Positions 52,592 through 61,426 are shown, counted from the stretch's first letter. The stretch is DNA of 64,000 bases from Leptoclinus maculatus (GCA_032191485.1 JAVDOI010000136.1:262001-326000), one strand, 5' to 3'. Program-made: numbers and translations. The notes: generated from the letters alone by a model not told the origin.

Positions 52592-52673
52592 CGACGAGGA
52601 TGGGATTCAAACCCACGCGTGCAGAGCACAATGGATTAGCAGTCCATCGCCTTAACCACTCGGCCACCTCGTC
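52592..52673 (-). tRNA. trnas-gcu: tRNA-Ser(GCT), unit 103 A, C56T only
   Basis: C56T without the linked variable-arm change and in a type A unit. Suggests a recombination or conversion boundary inside the gene. Confidence 0.75.
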
Positions 52674-52817
52674 CTCCGTAGATCACTTTTTACAGCAATA
52701 GTCGGATCGAAGTCACCTTCCAAACTGTCAACATCGGCCTGGAAAGTGTAGAAAAGCGTTATGTAGAGGGGAGGAGGAGACGAGCTACGCCGATTCTACC
52801 CACATGCTTTATTCAGA

Positions 52818-52890
52818 GGGGAATTAGCTCAAATGGTAGAGCGCTTGCTTAGCATGCGAGAGGTAGTGGGATCGATGCCCACATTCTCCA
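52818..52890 (+). tRNA. trnaa-agc: tRNA-Ala(AGC), unit 103
   Basis: Consensus copy. Confidence 0.97.
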
Positions 52891-53151
52891 GAAGAATTTG
52901 GTTTCTTCTTTGCTTGTGATTAGTGGAGAAAAAAAGACTCAATTTAAGAACTCAATGGGAAGTCTAGCAGACTGCACTTGAGTGTTTGTCGCACCACAAC
53001 TTGTTCATTGCGATCACTGTTGTTTACCAATGTGTGCAATTCAGGTACTATAAGGCTTGCTTCGCTCATGGTCACATCTGAGCCAATTGTTCCAATGACA
53101 ATGGAGCGTCTTATACCACGTAGGTATGGCAGACTAAAGTAAAGTGGACTG

Positions 53152-53233
53152 CGACGAGGATGGGATTCGAACCCACGCGTGCAGAGCACAATGGATTAGC
53201 AGTCCATCGCCTTAACCACTCGGCCACCTCGTC
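53152..53233 (-). tRNA. trnas-gcu: tRNA-Ser(GCT), unit 104 A
   Basis: Consensus copy. Confidence 0.97.
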
Positions 53234-53377
53234 CTCCGTAGAACACTTTTTACAGCAATAGTCGGATCGAAGTCACCTTCCAAACTGTCAACATCGGCCT
53301 GGAAAGTGTAGAAAAGCGTTATGTAGAGGGGAGGAGGAGACGAGCTACGCCGATTCTACCCACATGCTTTATTCAGA

Positions 53378-53450
53378 GGGGAATTAGCTCAAATGGTAGA
53401 GCGCTTGCTTAGCATGCGAGAGGTAGTGGGATCGATGCCCACATTCTCCA
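53378..53450 (+). tRNA. trnaa-agc: tRNA-Ala(AGC), unit 104
   Basis: Consensus copy. Confidence 0.97.
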
Positions 53451-53617
53451 GAAGAGTTTGGTTTCTTCTTTGCTTGTGATTACTGGAGAAAAAAAGACTC
53501 AATTTAAGAGCACAATGGGAAGTCTTGCAGACTGCACTTGAGTGTTTGTCGCACGACAACTTGTTCATTGCGATCACTGTTGTTTACCAAAAGGGCAGAC
53601 TAAAGGGAAGTGGACTG

Positions 53618-53699
53618 CGACGAGGATGGGATTCGAACCCACGCGTGCAGAGCACAATGGATTAGCAGTCCATCGCCTTAACCACTCGGCCACCTCGTC
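53618..53699 (-). tRNA. trnas-gcu: tRNA-Ser(GCT), unit 105 B
   Basis: Consensus copy. Confidence 0.97.
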
Positions 53700-53843
53700 C
53701 TCCGTAGATCACTTTTTACAGCAATAGTCGGATCGAAGTCACCTTCCAAACTGTCAACATCGGCCTGGAAAGTGTAGAAAAGCGCTATGTAGAGGGGAGG
53801 AGGAGACGAGCTACGCCGATTCTACCCACATGCTTTATTCAGA

Positions 53844-53916
53844 GGGGAATTAGCTCAAATGGTAGAGCGCTTGCTTAGCATGCGAGAGGTAGTGGGATCG
53901 ATGCCCACATTCTCCA
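53844..53916 (+). tRNA. trnaa-agc: tRNA-Ala(AGC), unit 105
   Basis: Consensus copy. Confidence 0.97.
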
Positions 53917-54177
53917 GAAGAATTTGGTTTCTTCTTTGCTTGTGATTAGTGGAGAAAAAAAGACTCAATTTAAGAACTCAATGGGAAGTCTAACAGACTG
54001 CACTTGAGTGTTTGTCGCACCACAACTTGTTCATTGCGATCACTGTTGTTTACCAATGTGTGCAATTCAGGTACTATAAGGCTTGCTTCGCTCATGGTCA
54101 CATCTGAGCCAATTGTTCCAAGGACAATGGAGCGTCTTATACCACGTAGGTATGGCAGACTAAAGCGAAGTGGACTG

Positions 54178-54259
54178 CGACGAGGATGGGATTCGAACCC
54201 ACGCGTGCAGAGCACAATGGATTAGCAGTCCATCGCCTTAACCACTCGGCCACCTCGTC
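54178..54259 (-). tRNA. trnas-gcu: tRNA-Ser(GCT), unit 106 A
   Basis: Consensus copy. Confidence 0.97.
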
Positions 54260-54403
54260 CTCCGTAGAACACTTTTTACAGCAATAGTCGGATCGAAGTC
54301 ACCTTCCAAACTGTCAACATCAGCCTGGAAAGTGTAGAAAAGCGTTATGTAGAGGGGAGGAGGAGACGAGCTACGCCGATTCTACCCACATGCTTTATTC
54401 AGA

Positions 54404-54476
54404 GGGGAATTAGCTCAAATGGTAGAGCGCTTGCTTAGCATGCGAGAGGTAGTGAAATCGATGCCCACATTCTCCA
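54404..54476 (+). tRNA. trnaa-agc: tRNA-Ala(AGC), unit 106, G52A and G53A
   Basis: Two adjacent T-stem mismatches leave only three pairs and damage the B box. Probably non-functional. Confidence 0.65.
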
Positions 54477-54643
54477 GAAGAGTTTGGTTTCTTCTTTGCT
54501 TGTGATTAGTGGAGAAAAAAAGACTCAATTTAAGAGCACAATGGGAAGTCTTGCAGACTGCACTTGAGTGTTTGTCGCACGACAACTTGTTCATTGCGAT
54601 CACTGTTGTTTACCAAAAGGGCAGACTAAAGGGAAGTGGACTG

Positions 54644-54725
54644 CGACGAGGATGGGATTCGAACCCACGCGTGCAGAGCACAATGGATTAGCAGTCCATC
54701 CCTTTAACCACTCGGCCACCTCGTC
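54644..54725 (-). tRNA. trnas-gcu: tRNA-Ser(GCT), unit 107 B7, G23A and C25G
   Basis: Two of three D-stem pairs are broken (C12-A23, G10-G25). Probably non-functional. Confidence 0.65.
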
Positions 54726-54876
54726 CTCTGTCCTGCGTAGATCACTTTTTACAGCAATAGTCGGATCGAAGTCACCTTCCAAACTGTCAACATCGACCTG
54801 GAAAGTGTAGAAAAGCGTTATGTAGAGGGGAGGAGGAGACGAGCTACGCCGATTCTACCCACATGCTTTATTCAGA

Positions 54877-54949
54877 GGGGAATTAGCTCAAATGGTAGAG
54901 CGCTAGCTTAGCATGCGAGAGGTAGTGGGATCGATGCCCACATTCTCCA
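54877..54949 (+). tRNA. trnaa-agc: tRNA-Ala(AGC), unit 107, T29A
   Basis: T29A replaces the U29-G41 wobble with an A-G mismatch in the anticodon stem. Confidence 0.78.
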
Positions 54950-55210
54950 GAAGAATTTGGTTTCTTCTTTGCTTGTGATTAGTGGAGAAAAAAAGACTCA
55001 ATTTAAGAACTCAATGGGAAGTCTAACAGACTGCACTTGAGTGTTTGTCGCACCACAACTTGTTCATTGCGATCACTGTTGTTTACCAATGTGTGCAATT
55101 CAGGTACTATAAGGCTTGCTTCGCTCATGGTCACATCTGAGCCAATTGTTCCAATGACAATGGAGCGTCTTATACCACGTAGGTATGGCAGACTAAAGTG
55201 AAGTGGACTG

Positions 55211-55292
55211 CGACGAAGATGGGATTCGAACCCACGCGTGCAGAGCACAATGGATTAGCAGTCCATCGCCTTAACCACTCGGCCACCTCGTC
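55211..55292 (-). tRNA. trnas-gcu: tRNA-Ser(GCT), unit 108 A, C67T
   Basis: G6-U67 wobble as in unit 90; mild. Confidence 0.9.
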
Positions 55293-55436
55293 CTCCGTAG
55301 AACACTTTTTACAGCAATAGTCGGATCGAAGTCACCTTCCAAACTGTCAACATCGGCCTGGAAAGTGTAGAAAAGCGTTATGTAGAGGGGAGGAGGAGAC
55401 GAGCTACGCCGATTCTACCCACATGCTTTATTCAGA

Positions 55437-55509
55437 GGGGAATTAGCTCAAATGGTAGAGCGCTTGCTTAGCATGCGAGAGGTAGTGGGATCGATGCCCA
55501 CATTCTCCA
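55437..55509 (+). tRNA. trnaa-agc: tRNA-Ala(AGC), unit 108
   Basis: Consensus copy. Confidence 0.97.
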
Positions 55510-55676
55510 GAAGAGTTTGGTTTCTTCTTTGCTTGTGATTACTGGAGAAAAAAAGACTCAATTTAAGAGCACAATGGGAAGTCTTGCAGACTGCACTTGA
55601 GTGTTTGTCGCACGACAACTTGTTCATTGCAATCACTGTTGTTTACCAAAAGGGCAGACTAAAGGGAAGTGGACTG

Positions 55677-55758
55677 CGACGAGGATGGGATTCGAACCCA
55701 CGCGTGCAGAGCACAATGGATTAGCAGTCCATCGCCTTAACCACTCGGCCACCTCGTC
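55677..55758 (-). tRNA. trnas-gcu: tRNA-Ser(GCT), unit 109 B
   Basis: Consensus copy. Confidence 0.97.
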
Positions 55759-55902
55759 CTCCGTAGAACACTTTTTACAGCAATAGTCGGATCGAAGTCA
55801 CCTTCCAAACTGTCAACATCGGCCTGGAAAGTGTAGAAAAGCGTTATGTAGAGGGGAGGAGGAGACGAGCTACGCCGATTCTACCCACATGCTTTATTCA
55901 GA

Positions 55903-55975
55903 GGGGAATTAGCTCAAATGGTAGAGTGCTTGCTTAGCATGCGAGAGGTAGTGGGATCGATGCCCACATTCTCCA
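55903..55975 (+). tRNA. trnaa-agc: tRNA-Ala(AGC), unit 109, C25T
   Basis: G10-U25 wobble in the D stem; likely tolerated. Shared with unit 111. Confidence 0.9.
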
Positions 55976-56142
55976 GAAGAGTTTGGTTTCTTCTTTGCTT
56001 GTGATTAGTGGAGAAAAAAAGACTCAATTTAAGAGCACAATGGGAAGTCTTGCAGACTGCACTTGAGTGTTTGTCGCACGACAACTTGTTCATTGCGATC
56101 ACTGTTGTTTACCAAAAGGGCAGACTAAAGGGAAGTGGACTG

Positions 56143-56224
56143 CGACGAGGATGGGATTCGAACCCACGCGTGCAGAGCACAATGGATTAGCAGTCCATCG
56201 CCTTAACCACTCGGCCACCTCGTC
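56143..56224 (-). tRNA. trnas-gcu: tRNA-Ser(GCT), unit 110 B7
   Basis: Consensus copy. Confidence 0.97.
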
Positions 56225-56375
56225 CTCCGTCCTCCGTAGATCACTTTTTACAGCAATAGTCGGATCGAAGTCACCTTCCTAACTGTCAACATCGGCCTGG
56301 AAAGTGTAGAAAAGCGTTATGTAGAGGGGAGGAGGAGACGAGCTACGCCGATTCTACCCACATGCTTTATTCAGA

Positions 56376-56448
56376 GGGGAATTAGCTCAAATGGTAGAGC
56401 GCTTGCTTAGCATGCGAGAGGTAGTGGGATCGATGCCCACATTCTCCA
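56376..56448 (+). tRNA. trnaa-agc: tRNA-Ala(AGC), unit 110
   Basis: Consensus copy. Confidence 0.97.
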
Positions 56449-56709
56449 GAAGAATTTGGTTTCTTCTTTGCTTGTGATTAGTGGAGAAAAAAAGACTAAA
56501 TTTAAGAACTCAATGGGAAGTCTAGCAGACTGCACTTGAGTGTTTGTCGCACCACAACTTGTTCATTGCGATCACTGTTGTTTACCAATGTGTGCAATTC
56601 AGGTACTATAAGGCTTGCTTCGCTCATGGTCACATCTGAGCCAATTGTTCCAAGGACAATGGAGCGTCTTATACCACGTAGGTATGGCAGACTAAAGCGA
56701 AGTGGATTG

Positions 56710-56791
56710 CGACGAGGATGGGATTCGAACCCACGCGTGCAGAGCACAATGGATTAGCAGTCCATCGCCTTAACCACTCGGCCACCTCGTC
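56710..56791 (-). tRNA. trnas-gcu: tRNA-Ser(GCT), unit 111 A, last copy
   Basis: Consensus gene; last Ser before the right end of the array. Confidence 0.97.
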
Positions 56792-56935
56792 CTCCGTAGA
56801 TCACTTTTTACAGCAATAGTCGGATCGAAGTCACCTTCCAAACTGTCAACATCGGCCTGGAAAGTGTAGAAAAGCGCTATGTAGAGGGGAGGAGGAGACG
56901 AGCTACGCCGATTCTACCCACATGCTTTATTCAGA

Positions 56936-57008
56936 GGGGAATTAGCTCAAATGGTAGAGTGCTTGCTTAGCATGCGAGAGGTAGTGGGATCGATGCCCAC
57001 ATTCTCCA
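56936..57008 (+). tRNA. trnaa-agc: tRNA-Ala(AGC), unit 111, C25T, last copy
   Basis: G10-U25 wobble. Followed by 140 bases of normal array flank to 57148, then unique DNA with no further Ser gene. Confidence 0.9.
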
Positions 57009-57148
57009 GAAGAATTTGGTTTCTTCTTTGCTTGTGATTAGTGGAGAAAAAAAGACTCAATTTAAGAACTCAATGGGAAGTGTAGCAGACTGCACTTGAG
57101 TGTTTGTCGCCCGACAACTTGTTCATTGCGATCACTGTTGTTTACCAA

Positions 57149-57442
57149 CTTAATAGTTTCTTTTGTGTCCTGCTTTTTACGGCAAAATTCCGTTCCAGGC
57201 GACCTTCTAGCGTCCACAAATCAATGGGTGATCTCAGGGTGACTACGTTCACTTCTTTCATATAGGTGTCAGGACACCACACGTGAGTAGATTCAGAAAA
57301 CAATGCCTGTTGGTGTTTCCACGCGTATAATTCAATGCTGGTGTTTGTTCCCCAATAGAGAAAAAAAGAAGGGAGAGAAACTAATGATCCACTGCCTCAA
57401 ACCTCAGCATTTTTCAAATCAGTTTTTCCATCGAAGTGTTTT
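57149..57442. other. Right flank of the array, non-coding
   Basis: Unique relative to the array. About 57217-57268 resembles a dispersed element I recall from percomorph genomes (ggtgac..tactac..cacttct type), followed by a short palindrome ggtgtc-ag-gacacc at 57266-57279. No gene seen. Confidence 0.4.
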
Positions 57443-57592
57443 CAGGAAGAAGAGTGTTTTGTTTCACACATTTTTAGACTGCAGCTAAAGTGGGCAACAT
57501 TTTATTTTTCTCTTTTTTTCCCCCTATTTCTGCAGTTGTGTTTTTAATGCCGTTGATTGCTCTTTTGTCTGCATGCACCAACACCTTTAGGT
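57443..57592 (+). repeat. Diverged direct repeat, left copy
   Basis: Matches 57766-57903 in order: caggaaga, gtttcacaca, ctgcagct, a C/T-rich tract, gcggttgtg-like and ctcttttgtctgcatgc blocks. Differs by many small changes, so this is an old tandem duplication of about 323 bases that includes the minisatellite. Confidence 0.8.
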
Positions 57593-57767
57593 TAAATCAA
57601 CAATGCAACAAAACCAACAGTTAGGTTTAACAAGAAAACCAACAGTTAGGTTTAGTCAACAAAACCATCAGGTTTAGGCAACAAAACCAACAGTTAGGTT
57701 TAGGTAATAAACCCAGAGGTTAGGTTAAACAAACAAAACCAACAGTTAGGTTTAGGCAACAAAACCA
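57586..57767 (+). repeat. Minisatellite, imperfect units of about 25 bases
   Basis: About seven imperfect units built on aacaaaaccaacagttaggt followed by ttaggc. The gttaggttta motif recurs. This motif is familiar to me from percomorph fish genomes. Confidence 0.8.
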
Positions 57768-57903
57768 GGAAGATGAGTGTTCTGTTTCACACATTTTAGT
57801 CTGCAGCTGAAGGGCAATGTTTTTTTTATTCGCCCCCCCCCATCTTTCTGCGGTTGTGTTTATAACGCCTTTAATTGCTCTTTTGTCTGCATGCGCCAAC
57901 ACT
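57766..57903 (+). repeat. Diverged direct repeat, right copy
   Basis: Second copy of the 57443-57592 segment, with a run of nine C at 57833-57841. After 57903 the two copies diverge. Confidence 0.8.
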
Positions 57904-58746
57904 AATAACTCTAGACTTCTCTGCAAATGGGCACACACAAAAACACACCCGTGGGAGTGTTGTAAGCCCTCGTGCAGCACACTTTAACTTTTTTTTGTTA
58001 TTTGGAGGAAGGTGGTGGGCTTTAATTGGTGGCAGTGGTGGGGTTGTTAAGGAGGGGGGGGGGGGGGGGGCAGGACTTATTCCTCTGGTCTGGCAGCCTC
58101 CCTAAATTTTGTCTATCAGCTTATAAATCTAGCGACTAATGTAGCCAACAGACACACCGGCAGCAGACGAAGAAGACGAAGAGGAATGGATGCGTGTTTG
58201 TATGATACATGTGTTTAAACTCCACTGCACCGGTAACCACAAGTGTTGCCAGATCAACAAGGATTATAACTGTTCTATGAAACATTTTAAAATGAAAAAA
58301 ATATATATATAAATATGCAGGAATCCAAACTGAGCAGTGCACATGAATTAAACAAAGAGATCGAGAAAGTAACAAGTGCAAAGCTGCAAAGAGACAGCTG
58401 TGGAAACAGAAAGTGTGAGCGAAAGAAACATACTGAGAGGAAGAGAGGGAGGTGTGAGAAATAACAGCAGACGAAGATGGAGAAAAAACATGACAGAGAA
58501 AAAGGAGAAACTGTAATAAAGCGGGAGGGAGGGAGACAGACAGATGAGGAAACAGAGGGGAAGACGACATGGTGGGCAGACACGGTGGTCCTCAGACGTC
58601 TGCTCGTCCTCCTCTCATCATTCACTCGTCCCTCCTCTGCCTCTCATTCCTCCGTCTGAATCGACGTTCCTCCCCATCTGGTTTTGGCTGTCCTCTGTGT
58701 TTCCCAGCGTGTTTCGGAGGAGGAGGAATCCCTGGTTCACCGTCAC
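57904..58746. other. Non-coding stretch, purine/pyrimidine-rich parts
   Basis: Contains the G17 run described separately, an ATATAT stretch near 58300, a purine-rich block at about 58430-58570, then a pyrimidine-rich block. Open frames here are low-complexity and match no family I recognise. Confidence 0.5.
58054..58070 (+). repeat. Poly-G run, 17 bases
   Basis: Uninterrupted G17 in a G-rich context; G-quadruplex potential and prone to slippage or base-calling length error. Confidence 0.85.
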
Positions 58747-58750
58747 TTAA

Positions 58751-59777
58751 CCCTTTAACCCCTAGTCCTAATTTGTAGGCCTCTGCTCGAAAATAGCATA
58801 CCCATACTAAAGAGAGTACAGATCTCTAACTGTAAGGTCTTTTTGGATAATTTTGATGGTATAAATAACACTAACACTTGTGAGATTTTGCTCAGATGTG
58901 TAAATATCAGTGTATATGTTACTGGTTCATAGTAAATGAAAATGGCACACAGCTCAATTTAAAATGTTCAGGTTCGCCTGAAAAAAAAAGCACTTTTATT
59001 GATATTATTTATTTGAAAGAATGCAGGTCCAAGCCTAAAACATCTCTCAAATCATAGCACAATATGTGATCAGTCTTTCTGCAAAAGTTTGACTTTGATA
59101 AAGTAAAGCCCAACAAAATGAGAGAGGTTTTAGTACAGAGAGTTCAGGCGAGATTTCCAAAATGTGCATTTTGGCACATCTTGGCACCATGTGTGCCATT
59201 TGACTTTTCTCATGTACCAAACTACATATTTCACTTGTTTATCACTAATGGTGTTCAATACATCCAAATACAACCGTTATGAACAAAATGAACGGTGAAA
59301 AAACTCGCGATGATACAACAACAAGCTGTGGTGTGCAGGTGCTGTGCGTAAAGTAGTCGCGTGCGTAATGGTGGTTTTCGTCTGCTGTCTTTTATATATT
59401 CTATTTGCTCATATATCAGCGATAGTATGACGGAGAGAGATGTTACGGATATGTCCGTCATCTGTGTGTAGTTGCCGTGCTTTCTGCCATCTCAGTTTCT
59501 TTGTTAGCATCGAGCTTCGATTGCTTGGTCCGGATATGTGCAGGGTGTGCACACATCCTGGCGAAATATGAATGTGGTACTGTAGTAATTATAATAGGCT
59601 TTGAGTGAGTTGTGTTTGGAGTATGTACAAATTGATTAAATCTTATTTTAACTCAGGTTCTGAAGTTTTACGTGGTATGCAACATCATTATATTTCGGTT
59701 TCATAATTAGTATATGTTCGATGGTCTAAGTAAAGTACTGGAAACGCCCCATATATGGGGCGCTAGGGGTAAGAAGG
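58751..59777. mobile_element. Candidate non-autonomous piggyBac-type element
   Basis: 1027 bases between TTAA at 58747-58750 and TTAA at 59778-59781. The ends are inverted: CCCTTTAACCCCTAG at the left against CCTTCTTACCCCTAG read inward from the right (12 of 15 match). piggyBac elements insert at TTAA and have ends beginning with CC(C/T)T. No transposase frame is present. An 18-base perfect palindrome at 59745-59762 lies just inside the right end. A different TTAA at 58755 could be the true left border. Confidence 0.5.
59745..59762. repeat. Perfect 18-base palindrome
   Basis: cgccccata followed by its reverse complement tatggggcg. Confidence 0.9.
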
Positions 59778-59781
59778 TTAA

Positions 59782-60688
59782 AGGAGCATTTCACCTGAAA
59801 AAAAAGGAAAAAAGCAGATCATGCTTCAACGCACTGGTGGAGTGTGTATTTACACAAAACACAAAGTAGTCATATGTCCACTTAATTTAGAACAACTGAA
59901 GACAACAGGAGTTTTTTCTTTATCTCACATTTCAACACAGTCTCACTGCAGTTCATGAAATAGTCAAGACATGCAATCTGTTGGTTTCATGTACAGGGAA
60001 TCGTCCGTTTTTAAGCAAGCCTTACCTATAGTCTGTTTTTGCACCGCAGCATCTGCATATTCATTTTATGCCAGTCATGCTATGATCCACTGAAGTTAGA
60101 CACGAGTTGGGACAACTGAAGGAGATTTAACTTCTCTGTGTTTGAGAGGGGAGACGGAGACACGCTTGCTGGAGATCTGTACTCTACTGACTGAACTCTT
60201 CTACTTTTTCAACCAAAATGATCATTGTGCATTAAAAACAACAATCTTAATGGATCCTCATTCAGAAAAAAGTTGTGTACACACAATACATTAATCAGAT
60301 TTGATCGTATAATAGATACATAATTCTCCAGAGTGAGTTTATGCACAACATAACAACAATAAAGGAAAAACGTCTGTTTTAGAATGAGTGAGAAAGTTTG
60401 TTGCGGACACTGATATTGGAGCTCAGTGAGGTGGCGGACACCACCTCCCATGGGAGCAGAGAACTGTGGGAAAGACGGCTGTCCTCTCAAGAGCAAAGCT
60501 CTTCACCCCAACAGCAGATTCATGAGCAGAGATGGAGGCAGACGGGAGCAAGGTAGAGTTTTCATTTGTGCTTCAGTAGAGTTGAGATGCTAATAAACTC
60601 TGATTTAGAGAAAACAAACGGTGAGAGAGAAAGAAAGCAGAGCACGGGTCGCTTTTGTGATCCTCCCACACTTCTCCCTCTGCTGACC
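59782..60688. other. Non-coding stretch without recognised gene
   Basis: An A-rich run near 59800, ordinary AT-balanced DNA, and a possible hairpin gaggtgg/ccacctc at about 60428-60447. No coding frame with domain features. Confidence 0.5.
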
Positions 60689-60740
60689 GGAGAGGAGGAG
60701 GAGGAGGAGGAGGAGGAGGAGGAGGAGGAGGAGAAGAAGG
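60689..60740 (+). repeat. (GAG)n microsatellite
   Basis: About 16 repeats of GGA/GAG, ending in gaagaagg. Its translations (poly-Glu, poly-Pro/Ser) are artefacts. Confidence 0.9.
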
Positions 60741-60759
60741 AATAGGGATGCAGGGAGAG

Positions 60760-60832
60760 CACACCTTACCTCCCTCCCTTCCCTTCCCCTTCTTTCTTCC
60801 TCCCTCTGTCTGTCTCTCCCTCTTCACTCCAC
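60760..60832 (+). repeat. Polypyrimidine tract
   Basis: Almost pure C/T with ccctt and tctg repeats. Together with the GAG tract upstream it forms a strand-asymmetric purine/pyrimidine region (possible triplex or promoter-proximal tract). Confidence 0.7.
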
Positions 60833-61009
60833 AGCGACAGCAGCACTCACCAACACACCACAACACACCACCGCTGTCGCTGGCACGCTAACACGCTAAC
60901 ACACACACATATACACACACACACTCACAGTCAAACACACGTACACATACTCACACAGTGAGCGGCATCCTCAACACAGACGAGGAGCCCTTGGACTGCT
61001 GCAGGCGAG
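60833..61009 (+). other. Possible non-coding first exon with splice donor
   Basis: The sequence ending gcaggcgag is followed by GTGAGT at 61010, a strong consensus donor. Upstream lie the pyrimidine and GAG tracts, a typical setting for a vertebrate 5' UTR exon and its promoter. No start codon with a long frame is seen, so the coding part would be downstream of the window. Exon start unknown; inference only. Confidence 0.3.
60896..60957 (+). repeat. CA-rich tract, imperfect (CA)n
   Basis: Repeated acacac stretches broken by single bases. Confidence 0.8.
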
Positions 61010-61035
61010 GTGAGTGGGTAAATATCTGAAACCTC

Positions 61036-61038
<3 letters not shown>

Positions 61039-61067
<29 letters not shown>
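61039..61067 (+). repeat. (TG)n microsatellite
   Basis: About 14 TG repeats. Confidence 0.95.
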
Positions 61068-61144
61068 TGTGTTAAGAGTTTGTGGAAGTTTGTGTGCTTC
61101 GTTTTGTGTGTGTTCATGTTGTCATGTGCTGTGGTTTGCATCTG

Positions 61145-61147
<3 letters not shown>

Positions 61148-61224
<77 letters not shown>
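61148..61224 (+). repeat. (TG)n microsatellite, long
   Basis: About 38 uninterrupted TG repeats; likely highly polymorphic and able to form Z-DNA. Confidence 0.97.
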
Positions 61225-61226
<2 letters not shown>

Positions 61227-61334
61227 TTACGAGGTACACTAGAGCAAATGAGTGTTTTGCACCAGACCAAAACAAATTCACTAAATAATGCTGACTGGCT
61301 TTGGGGAGTGTGTGTATTTTTGTGCAGGCATGCA

Positions 61335-61353
61335 TGTGTGTGTGTGTGTGTGT
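61335..61353 (+). repeat. (TG)n microsatellite
   Basis: About nine TG repeats after gcatgca. Confidence 0.9.
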
Positions 61354-61401
61354 ACCTGGAGAGGCCAGAGTCTGTCTTGAAACTTGTCAGCTGTTTGGAG
61401 A

Positions 61402-61426
61402 TGTGTGTGTGTGTGTGTGTGTGTGT
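61402..61426 (+). repeat. (TG)n microsatellite
   Basis: About 12 TG repeats. Confidence 0.93.

Larger units (their letters stand above)
53152..55974. repeat. Higher-order repeat, 2059-base period, near array end
   Basis: Units at 53152/55211 share ccaatgac in the type A block. The following type B units at 53618/55677 share gattactgg downstream of Ala. The two Ser copies differ (55211 has C67T). Confidence 0.75.
1..57148. repeat. Tandem array of 111 divergent tRNA-Ser/tRNA-Ala units
   Basis: Head-to-tail array of 560-base (A) and 466-base (B) units. Each has a minus-strand tRNA-Ser(GCT), a 144- or 151-base spacer, a plus-strand tRNA-Ala(AGC), and a 3' flank of 261 (A) or 167 (B) bases before the next Ser gene. 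Spacing between Ser genes is almost always 466, 473, 560 or 567, plus 472-derived values where a Ser base is lost. The window opens 67 bases into a type A insert, so the array continues to the left. Its right end is at 57148, where the sequence after the ttaccaa motif becomes unique. No other gene type is found inside. Large tandem tRNA arrays are known in vertebrates (for example the Xenopus laevis tDNA repeat and zebrafish clusters). I do not know whether this particular Ser-Ala pairing has been described. Confidence 0.98.

Noticed and set aside
1..57148. CRISPR-like or satellite interpretation of the regular repeats.
   Set aside because: Units are 466-567 bases with complete tRNA genes and no variable spacers between short repeats. 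The context is eukaryotic.
1..57148. tRNA-derived SINE cluster.
   Set aside because: Both tRNAs are full length with encoded discriminator bases, no fused tRNA-unrelated body, no A-rich tail and no target-site duplications. Units are tandem, not dispersed.
1..57148. The array as a pure assembly artefact.
   Set aside because: Units carry many individual and shared private variants in a coherent duplication pattern. Copy number could still be wrong and cannot be checked here.
58136..58625. 144- and 112-residue minus-strand frames with hydrophobic stretches.
   Set aside because: Composition follows a pyrimidine-rich low-complexity region; the two overlap in different frames and show no recognisable domain.
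60573..60866. Frames with poly-Pro or poly-Ser at 60.6-60.9 kb.
   Set aside because: Translation of the (GAG)n tract; no real protein features around it.
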